From: UMGS1387 sp045540015 | GTDB lineage: Bacteria; Bacillota; Clostridia; Oscillospirales; CAG-382 | Direction: 5' to 3' | NCBI GenBank assembly: GCA_045540015.1 | Contig: JAZQGP010000053.1 | Span: 37,404 to 101,403, forward strand | DNA length: 64,000 nucleotides | Part shown: in pieces, positions 1 through 8,443 of the stretch | Numbering within the stretch: position 1 is the first letter of the stretch | Layout of the letters: each line of letters starts with the position of its first letter | Translations under genes and position numbers: made by a program | Notes under the pieces: generated by a model | The model's input: the letters and a program-made list of their open reading frames with translations, nothing else | The model's database searches: none | Told to the model about the DNA's origin: nothing

Positions 1-29
1 TTGCGTGTTACGAAAACAAAGGGTTAAAT

Positions 30-554
30 CTATTCGCCGAATTCTGCGAATCTGCTTGGTTCTCCTTGGGTTTCAAGAAAATGCTTAAATGAAGCTCCAT
101 CGTGAATGGAAATGTCGCCGAGTTTTAAGCCAACGCGGAATTCGGTCAGTTGTCGAGCATCATTTTCTCGGATATTGAAGTGGGTACATTTGGGATAAAC
201 AAGAAATACCTTCTCTAAATTTTCTTTATCTAAACCGAAAGCTGTTTCTGGCAGTCTGAAGCGATACTCTTTTGTAATTGGAATGTCTATTGCGCCGCCA
301 AGACCACGCATTCCAAACAATGTTGCAATTGCCGAAATGTGTTCAGGAGAATTAACGCAAAGCCATGTGTTTTTACGCCCGAACGGCACAATCAATTTTA
401 CAAGAACATTTTTGTTCGCCATTTTTACAGCAAATGTCCATGAGTTGTCGTCTATTTTGCATTTTCTGATATCGCCAATCAATTCATAGCTGTGTTTTTC
501 GCATATTTCGGCTATTTGAAGCTTGAATTGGTTAATCCTTTTGCGTTTTGACAT
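30..554 (-). CDS. hypothetical protein, 174 aa
   Basis: I do not recognise this protein. It is a soluble-looking 174-residue product with no signal peptide or membrane segment. It has a basic start (MSKRKRINQF) and a mixed alpha/beta composition. A GTG lies 9 bases further upstream but falls inside the AGGAGG ribosome binding site, so the ATG at 554-552, eight bases after AGGAGG, is the likely start. A perfect 10-bp inverted repeat (592-622) lies about 40 bases upstream and could be its operator. The gene ends close to the window edge and its downstream neighbour is not visible. Real coding is supported by the strong ribosome binding site; function is unknown. Confidence 0.7.
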   Translation of the reverse strand: MSKRKRINQFKLQIAEICEKHSYELIGDIRKCKIDDNSWTFAVKMANKNVLVKLIVPFGRKNTWLCVNSPEHISAIATLFGMRGLGGAIDIPITKEYRFRLPETAFGLDKENLEKVFLVYPKCTHFNIRENDARQLTEFRVGLKLGDISIHDGASFKHFLETQGEPSRFAEFGE

Positions 555-591
555 GCATTGCACCTCCTAATGATGTTCAATAATCAATTTA

Positions 592-622
592 GTTTGTGCA
601 CTTGCATTTATGGTGCACAAAC
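592..622. promoter_or_regulatory. perfect inverted repeat upstream of the orphan gene
   Basis: Arms GTTTGTGCAC (592-601) and GTGCACAAAC (613-622) are exact reverse complements separated by 11 bases. No T-run follows on either strand, so it does not look like a terminator. Its place 38 bases upstream of the minus-strand gene start fits a repressor operator; this is inference. Confidence 0.4.
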
Positions 623-677
623 GGAGCTATACTCGGGCAATTAAAGCTTCCCTTAAACTTCCGTATAATCACGGGTA

Positions 678-710
678 CAAAAGTTTTTGCTAAGCTTTTT
701 TCAAAAAGCG
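678..710 (-). repeat. 3'-end hairpin repeat, copy A (short)
   Basis: Read on the minus strand this starts right after the VOC stop codon: a hairpin with arms GCTTTTT and AAAAAGC (694-709), followed by GCAAAAACTTTT. The same order is found behind the stop codons at 7947, 29771 and 35065, and on the minus strand behind 59590. This copy lacks the long palindromes seen in the others. Confidence 0.65.
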
Positions 711-1130
711 TCAAGAAGCGGGGTAAAAAAACTCAATCTGTTCGCCGTCGGGGCCTTTTACAAAGGCAAGTGTTGCAGGAAGCGGCGGTTCTGATGGAAG
801 AGATGTGTCTTTAGGCTCGATGTGAGGTGTAGCGCCGTATTCGAGAGCGCGTTCAAATGCAGCACGTGGGTCATCCGCTTTCAGTGCAAGATGGAAAAAC
901 TCGCCTGCTTTGGGTTCGGCATGCTCTGTCTTTTCGCCGTCCGCGAAGATTTCAAAATATTCACCGCTGCCCATGTCGATAAGTGCAACTCTGCTTCCTG
1001 CACCGCTTATCCATGTGCGGAATACTTCAAAACCGAGTCCTTCGGTGTAGAATTTGAGGGATTTGTCAAAATCAGATACTTTTAGGGCGACGTGATGAAA
1101 CGAACAGCCCTTTATTTTTTCATTAGCCAT
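711..1130 (-). CDS. VOC (glyoxalase/bleomycin-resistance fold) family protein
   Basis: This 139-residue protein has the paired beta-alpha-beta-beta-beta arrangement of the vicinal oxygen chelate superfamily. It opens with FHHVALKVSDFDKSLKFY, typical of the first metal-ligand strand, has FHLALKADD in the middle, and ends with a PDGEQIEFF strand, also typical. Members include lactoylglutathione lyases and isomerases such as methylmalonyl-CoA epimerase; the substrate here cannot be told. GGAGGT precedes the ATG. A good promoter (1169-1197) and an inverted repeat over its -10 lie upstream, so it is probably a single-gene unit. It is transcribed divergently from the lipoprotein gene at 1339. Confidence 0.85.
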   Translation of the reverse strand: MANEKIKGCSFHHVALKVSDFDKSLKFYTEGLGFEVFRTWISGAGSRVALIDMGSGEYFEIFADGEKTEHAEPKAGEFFHLALKADDPRAAFERALEYGATPHIEPKDTSLPSEPPLPATLAFVKGPDGEQIEFFYPAS

Positions 1131-1145
1131 TTTATGTACCTCCGT

Positions 1146-1179
1146 TGTGGTATTTTTTGTCTAAATTAAGTGTACCACA
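1146..1179. promoter_or_regulatory. inverted repeat overlapping the VOC gene promoter
   Basis: TGTGGTA (1146-1152) and TACCACA (1173-1179) are reverse complements 20 bases apart. The right arm overlaps the -10 box of the VOC promoter. It may be an operator, but seven-base arms in AT-rich DNA are weak evidence. Confidence 0.25.
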
Positions 1180-1197
1180 GATGTAGTTTTGTGTCAA
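1169..1197 (-). promoter_or_regulatory. sigma-A-type promoter of the VOC gene
   Basis: On the minus strand a perfect TTGACA (1197-1192) is followed after 17 bases by TACACT (1174-1169), with a TG one base upstream of the -10 (extended -10). It points at the gene starting at 1130. Confidence 0.6.
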
Positions 1198-1263
1198 TCT
1201 TAAAAATGTCAGTATTAAAAGAAAAATAAAGTATAATAATATGTTAATTTACATGGTTTTGTA

Positions 1264-1292
1264 TTTACTTAAAGAGGATTTTGGTGTATAAT
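1264..1292 (+). promoter_or_regulatory. promoter of the lipoprotein gene, possibly also secA
   Basis: TTTACT (1264-1269), a 17-base spacer and a perfect TATAAT (1287-1292) lie 47 bases before the TTG start at 1339. The lipoprotein and secA are 23 bases apart, so this promoter may serve both. Confidence 0.6.
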
Positions 1293-1338
1293 TATACTGA
1301 TTTTTTATATAACTTTTGTGAAGTAAAGGTGATTTGAT

Positions 1339-1851
1339 TTGAAAAGAACGGCAATTACTTTTATAGCTCTAGCGGCGGCGTGTATTGTACTTGGCTCGTG
1401 TGCTAAAAAAACGCCTTCGGAGGGTATGCAGATTTTGTCCGATGTAAGCTGTGATTTCACACTTGAAGTTCCGTCGGACTGGGAAATAAGCTATACAACA
1501 AGTATGCTTGCGGCATATGATACTGCCGATAAAACAAATGTTTCTGCGGTTTCTTTCGGACTGCAGGAGGAAATGGGTGCAGACGATTTCTGGGAAGATT
1601 ATAAAGCAAACTATGAGGGCACTTTCGGCACGATGAATGTCAATGCCATGGAAGAAACAACTCTTTCGGGCGTTATAGCAAGACATGTGTTTTATACCGT
1701 GGATATGGGCGAAGACAGCTTTAACTGCCAGACTGTGATTTGCGTGAGAATGGGAAATGTGTATATGGTTACCTTTACGGCGGCTCCCGAAGCTTATGAT
1801 TCTCACACCGAGGAATTTGAAAAGATACTTTCCTCGTATAAATTTAAGTAA
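1339..1851 (+). CDS. secreted lipoprotein, 170 aa
   Basis: The product has a classical lipoprotein signal: a basic MKRT start, a hydrophobic stretch and the lipobox LGSC with the acylated cysteine at residue 21. The mature part is a 150-residue domain with features of PsbP/DUF1795-like folds (FTLEVPSDWEIS, followed by alternating strands), which bind partners at the membrane face in other bacteria. The start codon is TTG at 1339, placed seven bases after AAGGTG; no ATG fits. It is divergent from the VOC gene and leads into secA. The ligand or role is unknown, and the fold assignment is inference. Confidence 0.75.
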   Translation: MKRTAITFIALAAACIVLGSCAKKTPSEGMQILSDVSCDFTLEVPSDWEISYTTSMLAAYDTADKTNVSAVSFGLQEEMGADDFWEDYKANYEGTFGTMNVNAMEETTLSGVIARHVFYTVDMGEDSFNCQTVICVRMGNVYMVTFTAAPEAYDSHTEEFEKILSSYKFK

Positions 1852-1874
1852 TCACGAAAGAGGTTTTAATAAAA

Positions 1875-4670
1875 ATGTCTATATTTACAAAAATGTTCGG
1901 TACAAGAAGCGAGCGTGAAGTTAAAAAGCTTCTTGCAACAATTGATAAAATCGAAGCACTTGACGAAAAGTTTTCCGCAATGAGCGAAAAAGAACTTCGC
2001 GGAATGACAGATGTACTGAAAGAGCGACTTGCAAACGGCGAAACGCTTGACGACATTCTTCCCGAGGCTTTTGCAACAATAAGAGAGGCTTCATGGAGAG
2101 TTCTTGAGATGAAGCATTTCAGAGTTCAGCTCATAGGCGGTATGATAATCCATGAGGGCAGAATTGCAGAAATGAAAACGGGTGAAGGTAAGACACTTAT
2201 GGCAACACTGCCTGCTTATCTTAATGCACTCAGCGGCAAGGGCGTTCATATCGTAACAGTCAACGACTATCTTGCACGCCGCGACAGCGAATGGATGGGA
2301 AAGGTTTATAACTATCTCGGTCTGTCTGTCGGACTTATCGTACATGGAATCACGCAGGCTCAGAGAAAAGAAGCGTATGCTGCGGATATTACCTACGGTA
2401 CGAATAACGAATACGGCTTTGACTACCTGAGAGATAACATGGCAACAAACAAGGCAAATGTAGTTCAGAGAGGCCATGCGTTTGCGATTGTCGATGAGGT
2501 AGACTCGATTCTCATAGACGAGGCGAGAACTCCGCTTATAATTTCGGGTGAGGGTGACGCATCCTCCGAAATGTACCAGAAAGCGGATAAGTTTGCAAGA
2601 ACGCTTACAAGTCATGTTATAAAGGAGCTTGACAATAAAGAAGACCAGGATAACATAACGGGTGACTATATTGTTGACGAAAAGAAAAAGACTGTTGTTT
2701 TAACTGCAGAAGGCGTAAAGAAGGCTGAAAGATATTTTGGAGTTGACAATCTCTCGGATACGGATAACATCCAGCTTTCAAATCACATAAACCTTGCAAT
2801 ACGCGCTCACGGAAGCATGAAAAGAGACGTTGACTACGTTGTAAAAGACGGCGAGGTTTTAATTGTTGATTCGTTTACGGGACGTATCATGCTCGGCAGA
2901 CGTTTTTCAAACGGACTTCATCAGGCAATAGAAGCAAAGGAAAACGTAAAGATAAAGAACGAATCAAAAACTCTTGCTACAATTACCTTCCAGAACTTTT
3001 TCAGACTCTATACAAAGCTCTCGGGTATGACGGGTACTGCGCTTACCGAGGAGGACGAATTCAGAGAAATTTACAACCTTGACGTTGTTGAAATTCCCAC
3101 AAACCGTCCCATGATAAGAAAAGATATGCCTGACAGCGTTTACAGAACAAAGAGAGGCAAATATCAGGCAATAGTTGACCAGATTAAGGAATGTAATGCC
3201 AAAGGTCAGCCTGTGCTTGTGGGTACGGTTTCGATTGAAATGAGCGAGCTTTTGTCCGATATTTTAAACCGTAACGGAATTGCTCATACGGTGCTCAATG
3301 CCAAATTCCATGAAAAGGAAGCGGAAATTGTTGCACAGGCAGGAAAATTCGGTGCAGTTACAATTTCTACCAACATGGCAGGTCGAGGAACGGATATCAT
3401 GCTTGGCGGTAACGCCGAATACCTTGCAAAGAATGAAATGAAAAAGCAAGGCTATGAGCCGGAGCAGATAAGCATTGCAACAAGCTTCTTTGAAACAGAT
3501 GACCAAGAAGTTATTGCTTTGCGTGAAACGTATTCTTCTCTCTATAAACGCTTCAAGGAAGAAATTGCACCCGAAGCAAAGAAGGTTGCAGAAGCGGGAG
3601 GCTTGTTTATTCTCGGTACGGAAAGACACGAAAGCCGAAGAATTGACAACCAGCTAAGAGGTCGTGCCGGACGTCAGGGTGACCCCGGTTCGTCAAGATT
3701 TTTCCTTTCGCTTGAAGACGATTTGCTCCGTCTTTTCGGAAGCGATAAAATAAGCGGCATGGTTGCAAGACTCGGTCTTGAAGAAAACACACCCATTGAC
3801 GCGGCGATTCTTTCAAATACAATTGAAAACGCTCAGAAGCGCCTTGAAGAAATGAACTTCACCCGCAGAAAGAACGTGCTTATGTACGACGATGTTATGA
3901 ATAAGCAGAGAGCGCTTATTTATAAGCAGAGAAGCGATGTTTTGAACGGCGACGATATTCACGAAAAGATACTTTCGATGATTGATGAATACGTTGAAAA
4001 TGCTTGTGCTAATTTTCTTACGGGTGAAATGTTTGAGGACTGGAACCTTGACGGACTCAGAGGCTATTTTTACGGTGTGCTTACGGATGACAGCGACTTT
4101 AAGTATTCGGATAATGAAGTAAATAAAGTATCTGTACAGTCGATTACGGATGAGCTTGTCGAGAGGGCAAGAACAAAGTATGAGGAAAAGGAAAAATTAT
4201 TCCCTGAGGGAGCACTTCGCGAGATTGAGAGAATAGTGCTTCTGAGAAATGTTGACAGACATTGGGTAGACCATATCGATGCAATGGACGATCTAGAAGA
4301 AGGAATCGGACTTCGTGCGTACGGTCAGAAGGACCCCGTTAACGAATACCGCTTTGAGTCGGCGAATATGTTTGACGAAATGGTTGCAAACGTAAGAGAA
4401 GAAACCGTAAAGATGCTTCTTTCGGTGCTTCCTGCATCTACTGTAAAACACGCCGAAGGACCGAAAAACATGTCGGAGTCCAGAAGAATGGCGCCTATAG
4501 CGCCGCCTTCTGGTAAGGACAGCGTATACGGAAGCGCCGCAAAGCCGGAGGCTGCAAAAACTCCGTATGTAAAGAGCGCAGCCGAAAAGGTTGGAAGAAA
4601 CGATCCGTGTCCTTGCGGAAGCGGCAAGAAGTATAAGAAGTGCTGCGGAGCAAATGAAAATGAGGAATGA
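1875..4670 (+). CDS. secA: preprotein translocase ATPase SecA
   Basis: SecA is the motor that pushes unfolded secretory proteins through SecYEG, using ATP at the inner face of the membrane. The 931-residue length is typical. The Walker A motif KTGEGKT is at residues 101-107 and the Walker B/DEAD-like DEVD at 207-210. The preprotein cross-linking region and second helicase domain (NMAGRGTDIMLGG, later RGRAGRQGDPG) follow. The C-terminus carries the zinc-binding SEC-C motif with Cys 912, 914, 923 and 924, which contacts SecB or the ribosome in other bacteria. No second secA is seen here. The gene is followed 24 bases later by a membrane protein. Confidence 0.98.
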   Translation: MSIFTKMFGTRSEREVKKLLATIDKIEALDEKFSAMSEKELRGMTDVLKERLANGETLDDILPEAFATIREASWRVLEMKHFRVQLIGGMIIHEGRIAEMKTGEGKTLMATLPAYLNALSGKGVHIVTVNDYLARRDSEWMGKVYNYLGLSVGLIVHGITQAQRKEAYAADITYGTNNEYGFDYLRDNMATNKANVVQRGHAFAIVDEVDSILIDEARTPLIISGEGDASSEMYQKADKFARTLTSHVIKELDNKEDQDNITGDYIVDEKKKTVVLTAEGVKKAERYFGVDNLSDTDNIQLSNHINLAIRAHGSMKRDVDYVVKDGEVLIVDSFTGRIMLGRRFSNGLHQAIEAKENVKIKNESKTLATITFQNFFRLYTKLSGMTGTALTEEDEFREIYNLDVVEIPTNRPMIRKDMPDSVYRTKRGKYQAIVDQIKECNAKGQPVLVGTVSIEMSELLSDILNRNGIAHTVLNAKFHEKEAEIVAQAGKFGAVTISTNMAGRGTDIMLGGNAEYLAKNEMKKQGYEPEQISIATSFFETDDQEVIALRETYSSLYKRFKEEIAPEAKKVAEAGGLFILGTERHESRRIDNQLRGRAGRQGDPGSSRFFLSLEDDLLRLFGSDKISGMVARLGLEENTPIDAAILSNTIENAQKRLEEMNFTRRKNVLMYDDVMNKQRALIYKQRSDVLNGDDIHEKILSMIDEYVENACANFLTGEMFEDWNLDGLRGYFYGVLTDDSDFKYSDNEVNKVSVQSITDELVERARTKYEEKEKLFPEGALREIERIVLLRNVDRHWVDHIDAMDDLEEGIGLRAYGQKDPVNEYRFESANMFDEMVANVREETVKMLLSVLPASTVKHAEGPKNMSESRRMAPIAPPSGKDSVYGSAAKPEAAKTPYVKSAAEKVGRNDPCPCGSGKKYKKCCGANENEE

Positions 4671-4677
4671 GGAATTA
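4660..4677 (+). repeat. 18-base micro-repeat (ATGAGGAATGAGGAATTA), copy 1
   Basis: This 18-mer covers the last codons and stop of secA and runs into the ribosome binding region of the next gene (TTAGGAGTT). An identical 18-mer ends at the proB start (28957-28974). A looser relative, AGGCAGGAATCAGGAATT, is at 59347-59364. Confidence 0.6.
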
Positions 4678-4694
4678 GAAGTTAGGAGTTAAAG

Positions 4695-5330
4695 ATGGGA
4701 TTTGGAATTATATTTCTCGGATATGTAACACTTCTGTTCTTTAAAATAGTTCCTGTAGAACTAATCGGCACGTATCTTATGTACAGAGGTCTTTCAAAGC
4801 TGTCGGTGTACGGAGAAAATTTCGTAAAGGCAAGAAATACAAGTGCTGTATTTTTCCTGTATTTTACAGTTTATACTTTGTTGTGGACGGGAAATACGTT
4901 TGGATTTACCGACATCATGCAGACAAAGACCTTTGCACTTGTCGATTCGCTCTTGTATTACGGAATATTCTGCGTGTTCCAACTTCAGCTTTGCACATCT
5001 CTTTGGGGTATTTGCCGTGAGACGGAATATGAAAAGGGCATAAAGAAAGCAAGGACTTGCATTACGGCGACATTTGTGTTTGCTGTGGCGAGCTTTGTAA
5101 GAATTGTGCTGTCATTCTTTCAGCTTTCGGGATATATGGCGATTGCAATGCTGTTTTATGAACTCGTTTTACTTGTGCTTACGGCGTCATATATCTATTC
5201 TTGCTACATGATGATAGCAACTCAGGAGATTATTGACGAGGAAAATAAAAAAATGCGTGAATACGACGAAAAGTATTCAATGCTCAAGAAGAAAGAAAAA
5301 AGCGCGTTCAGCGTAAAGAGAAAACGCTGA
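4695..5330 (+). CDS. integral membrane protein, 211 aa (paralogue of the 6541-7947 product)
   Basis: There are about five hydrophobic segments, and the C-terminal tail is highly charged (KKKEKSAFSVKRKR). I do not recognise the family. Its first 55 residues match the start of the 468-residue protein encoded at 6541: both begin MGF, then share a hydrophobic segment, the sequence GLSKL and a nearby EN..AR. pattern. The two are therefore probably diverged paralogues within one operon. TTAGGAG precedes the ATG. It lies 24 bases after secA and 24 bases before the thioesterase, so it is likely co-transcribed. A membrane or envelope role is all that can be inferred. Confidence 0.75.
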   Translation: MGFGIIFLGYVTLLFFKIVPVELIGTYLMYRGLSKLSVYGENFVKARNTSAVFFLYFTVYTLLWTGNTFGFTDIMQTKTFALVDSLLYYGIFCVFQLQLCTSLWGICRETEYEKGIKKARTCITATFVFAVASFVRIVLSFFQLSGYMAIAMLFYELVLLVLTASYIYSCYMMIATQEIIDEENKKMREYDEKYSMLKKKEKSAFSVKRKR

Positions 5331-5354
5331 AAAACGCGAGCTTTGGAGGAAAAT

Positions 5355-5744
5355 ATGTTAAAACCCGGAATTTTAGGAAAACAACAGGCGCTTGTCAGCC
5401 ACTCAAACAGTGCAGCCGCAATGGGCAGCGGACTTTTAGAGGTGTTTTCAACGCCCTCAATGATTGCTCTTATGGAAAGTGCGGCATCAAGCTCTGTTCA
5501 AAAATACCTCGAGCCCGGCAAGACAACCGTCGGTATTTCGATTAACGCAAAGCACCTGTCTGCCACGCCTCTCGGAATGACTGTTGAATGTGAGAGCGAG
5601 CTTGTTGAGGTTGACGGCAGACGCCTTGTGTTCAAGATAACTGCCATTGACAAGGCGGGAGTTATAGGTACTGCAACACATGAGAGAATGATAATCAGCT
5701 CAAAGCCTTTCATGGAAAAGGCTGCAGCTAAGAAGAGAAGCTGA
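5355..5744 (+). CDS. hotdog-fold thioesterase (FlK-like)
   Basis: A 130-residue hotdog protein resembling fluoroacetyl-CoA thioesterase FlK and related acyl-CoA thioesterases. The diagnostic N-terminal part reads GSGLLEVFSTPSMIALMESA, with the Thr and Glu positions used in FlK-type catalysis, and GTATHER follows near the end. Such enzymes hydrolyse acyl-CoA; the substrate is not evident. The start is the ATG at 5355, six bases after GGAGG (5345-5349); an in-frame TTG at 5343 overlaps that site and is unlikely. The stop is two bases from the next gene's ATG, so the two are probably translated together. Confidence 0.85.
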   Translation: MLKPGILGKQQALVSHSNSAAAMGSGLLEVFSTPSMIALMESAASSSVQKYLEPGKTTVGISINAKHLSATPLGMTVECESELVEVDGRRLVFKITAIDKAGVIGTATHERMIISSKPFMEKAAAKKRS

Positions 5745-5746
5745 AA

Positions 5747-6511
5747 ATGAAAACAAAAACTGAAAAACAAAAAATCGCACCCAAAGATAAGTCAAAGGAC
5801 AAGAAAATCCTCAAAAGAGCTTTTGGTATAATTCTTGTGATTCTTGCTTTGCTGTGTGCAGTAGCCGGTGTTTTCGGATTTATTTCGGAAAAACTGAAGC
5901 AGGAAAGAACAGAGAGGGTTATAGAATCTGAGGACGATTATCTGTACGGCTCTTTCCGCAATTACTATGATGAGGATTATGAAGCCGACATTTTCTCGGA
6001 AGAGGAGTATATGTCGCAAAACCGCGAGATAATGTTCAAGACCGCCGACGGACAGGCGATTTCGCTGTCGGCAATCGATGAGGATTTGCAGAGTATCGGT
6101 CAGAAATTTTTTGTGCGGTATTTTGATATTGTAACGCATGGAAGATATGAGGAGTATCCTGAGCTTTTCACAAAAGAATACAAGGAAAATCCCGTTGGCT
6201 TTGAAAAGTATGTTGAACGTCGTTTTCCGCAGCAGAGAGTTTATGATATAAAGGTGACTGCAGTTGCGGAAACTGCTGATATGTCGGGAGAATATACATA
6301 CAACGGCATTTTGTGTTCGTACGGTATTTATGAAGTCAGCTTCAAAATACTTCACAACGACGGCACTTTCAGACGCGATTTGCCGGAAAACAGTGAAAGA
6401 CCGGTTATCTTTGAGCTTGTGACTATGCTTTCGGGTGAAAACGCAGGAAAAACCATGATAAAAAACATGTATACCGTTCAGAGTCTTGAGACAAGTGAGG
6501 ATAAATCGTAA
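5747..6511 (+). CDS. membrane-anchored extracytoplasmic protein, 254 aa
   Basis: The protein has a lysine-rich cytoplasmic start (residues 1-24), one transmembrane helix at about 25-48, and a long acidic outer domain of about 200 residues. This topology suggests a protein held at the outer face of the membrane. No enzyme motif is visible, and I do not recognise the family. Its start is two bases after the thioesterase stop. The following multi-helix membrane protein starts 29 bases later behind GAGAGGAGAG, so all four genes from 4695 look like one operon. Confidence 0.7.
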   Translation: MKTKTEKQKIAPKDKSKDKKILKRAFGIILVILALLCAVAGVFGFISEKLKQERTERVIESEDDYLYGSFRNYYDEDYEADIFSEEEYMSQNREIMFKTADGQAISLSAIDEDLQSIGQKFFVRYFDIVTHGRYEEYPELFTKEYKENPVGFEKYVERRFPQQRVYDIKVTAVAETADMSGEYTYNGILCSYGIYEVSFKILHNDGTFRRDLPENSERPVIFELVTMLSGENAGKTMIKNMYTVQSLETSEDKS

Positions 6512-6540
6512 CAGTAAATCTATAGAGAGGAGAGAACAAA

Positions 6541-7947
6541 ATGGGATTTGCATGGATACTTTCGGGACTTTGCTTTACCTTTGAGCCGAGCTTTCGCCTG
6601 CTTGACTTTTTCCCGGATTTTCTGGGAATGCTTCTTGTAATCAAGGGACTTTCAAAGCTCACGAAAATAGATGAAAATCTGCTTGATGCAAGGAAAAATG
6701 CAACTGTTCTCTTCTGGATTTCTCTTGTAAAGCTTGTATTTTGTATGTGGACGAACGCAGGTCACGAAGATTATCTTCTTCCGTTTACTTTTGTATTCTC
6801 GGTGCTTGAAATTATCTTTATGCTCTCGTTCTTCAAGAATTTATATGTGGGAATTGAGTATACGGCGCAGAGATGCGGCGGCGAAAAGCATTTGAATAAG
6901 GTGTCGCCTGCTTTTTCGATGGCGGCAATATTCACGGTTGTTACAAGAGTTTTGGCGTTTGCACCGCAGATAATACAGGTGCTTTCGCAGAACGATGAGC
7001 TTGATTTGACGTATAGGGCATCAAGACGGCTTCCGCTTTCCTTTATTGAACCGTATGTTGTGCTTGCATGCTTTATCCTTAGTCTGGTTCTGGGAATTGT
7101 GTTTTTGTGCATAACGTTCGGATTTTTCTCGGGTGTATCACGCGACAAGGTTTATGTTGGAAAACTCCGCGAAAAATATTCCGGCGAATATCTTGCCGAC
7201 AGGGATAAAGTTGTTTCCGACACACTTAAAGGCGTGTATCCGCTTCTAGCGGCGGGAATTGTATTTTTCCTTGATTTTTCGGTGGACGCTGTAGGAGTTA
7301 TCCCGAATCCCATAGGCTTTTGTCTGCTTTTTTGGGCGTGTGCAAGGCTGGGCAGAATATATGATATAAAAAGAGTATTATATACTGCTTTTTCTGTGGG
7401 ATTTGGAATATCGGTTGTCAATTATATTTATATGACAAAAATTAATCTCGGTATAAACTATCTGTATTCTTCGGAGTCATTTTTTGCCGAGGAATTTGCG
7501 CAAATAAATACGGGCAAAGCATTAATTGTTGAAAGTGTGTTCTCGCTTGCGGAAGCAGTGCTGTTTGTAATAAGCATATTTGTTTTGTGCAGTGTGCTTA
7601 CAAGGCTGTTTGAGGCAGAAAAACGGAGAAACGGACTTATAAATTTGTTTGTTGCAAGAATATTTGCAGTTGCTTCGGGCGTTTTGTTTGCCGCAAGAAA
7701 TATTACACGCACCTATGCCGCAACGCTTGCTGCAAGGCATGAGGACGTAAGACTTTATATCGTAAACAAGGCATCAATCAACACGGAAAAGAAATTCCTT
7801 GAGGCAATGGAAAATCCGTATATACGTGCTTTTGAAAACATGGAGAGCTTGCAGTTTGCACTTGTGTTTGCTTCGGCAATTGCAGTTATTGTGTGTGCAT
7901 ACTGTTTTGTATCGGTGTCGGCAAGAACCGAGGGTACGGAAAAATAA
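6541..7947 (+). CDS. polytopic membrane protein, 468 aa
   Basis: About ten hydrophobic segments are spread over the length with short charged loops. The first 60 residues resemble the start of the 211-residue protein at 4695 (MGF start, GLSKL, EN followed by AR), so I read it as a larger paralogue. There is no recognisable transporter or enzyme signature. The ribosome binding site AGAGAGGAGAG is strong. It is the last gene of the secA-linked membrane run; behind its stop begins a long repeat (7952-8402). Confidence 0.75.
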   Translation: MGFAWILSGLCFTFEPSFRLLDFFPDFLGMLLVIKGLSKLTKIDENLLDARKNATVLFWISLVKLVFCMWTNAGHEDYLLPFTFVFSVLEIIFMLSFFKNLYVGIEYTAQRCGGEKHLNKVSPAFSMAAIFTVVTRVLAFAPQIIQVLSQNDELDLTYRASRRLPLSFIEPYVVLACFILSLVLGIVFLCITFGFFSGVSRDKVYVGKLREKYSGEYLADRDKVVSDTLKGVYPLLAAGIVFFLDFSVDAVGVIPNPIGFCLLFWACARLGRIYDIKRVLYTAFSVGFGISVVNYIYMTKINLGINYLYSSESFFAEEFAQINTGKALIVESVFSLAEAVLFVISIFVLCSVLTRLFEAEKRRNGLINLFVARIFAVASGVLFAARNITRTYAATLAARHEDVRLYIVNKASINTEKKFLEAMENPYIRAFENMESLQFALVFASAIAVIVCAYCFVSVSARTEGTEK

Positions 7948-7951
7948 TTGT

Positions 7952-8402
7952 GCACGCTTTTTGAAAAAAGCTTGGCAAAAACTTTTAAACGGTGAAATTG
8001 ATGTTTAAACAACATCAATTTCACAAAAGCATACTAACAGGTTTAAACTAAGTTTCAAACAATTCCAATTTCAGATTTGCTCCATTGTTACAGCTTTGCA
8101 ATCTTACAAGTCATCGCCGCGGACTGCGTCCGTTTCTTGCTGAAATTGACATTTGAAAAACATCAATTTCAGATTTGCACCATTGTTGCTGCGTTGTAGT
8201 CTTACAAGTCATCGCCGTAAGCTATAAAAGCAGACTTATAAGACTAAAATACGTTGAAGAAAAGTGATAGGTTTTAGGAAAAAGTAAGACAGAAAGGCGT
8301 CGGCGATAAGGGAAAGATAACTAAGAGAACCGTAGGTGCTCTTAGTCGTGCTCTTTCGGTTACCTTTCTGCACGAGCAGAAAGAGTAACGCCTCCACGGC
8401 GA
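7952..8402 (+). repeat. long mosaic intergenic repeat, copy B
   Basis: This gene-free stretch starts five bases after a stop codon. In order it holds a hairpin GCTTTTT/AAAAAGC (7956-7971), the box GCAAAAACTTTT (7975-7986), and a perfect palindrome with 14-base arms GTGAAATTGATGTT and AACATCAATTTCAC (7992-8024). Next come two direct copies of a 54-base unit (8066-8119 and 8164-8217), with a second imperfect palindrome between them (8140-8172). The block closes with a GGCGTCGGCGA segment (8296-8306) and a hairpin GTTAC...GTAAC (8359-8389). Parts of the same series occur at 29776-30225 and 35066-35640. No ORF in it looks real. Confidence 0.8.
8066..8217 (+). repeat. pair of 54-base direct repeats inside copy B
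   Basis: The units at 8066-8119 and 8164-8217 both begin CAATTTCAGATTTGC and end CTTACAAGTCATCGCCG, with about ten differences in the middle. The end part, AAGTCATCGCCGTAAGCTAT, also occurs at 30047-30066, tying this region to copy C. Confidence 0.7.
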
Positions 8403-8443
8403 GTGGAAAATCATAAAACAAATAAGATTAAAACACAAAGTAG

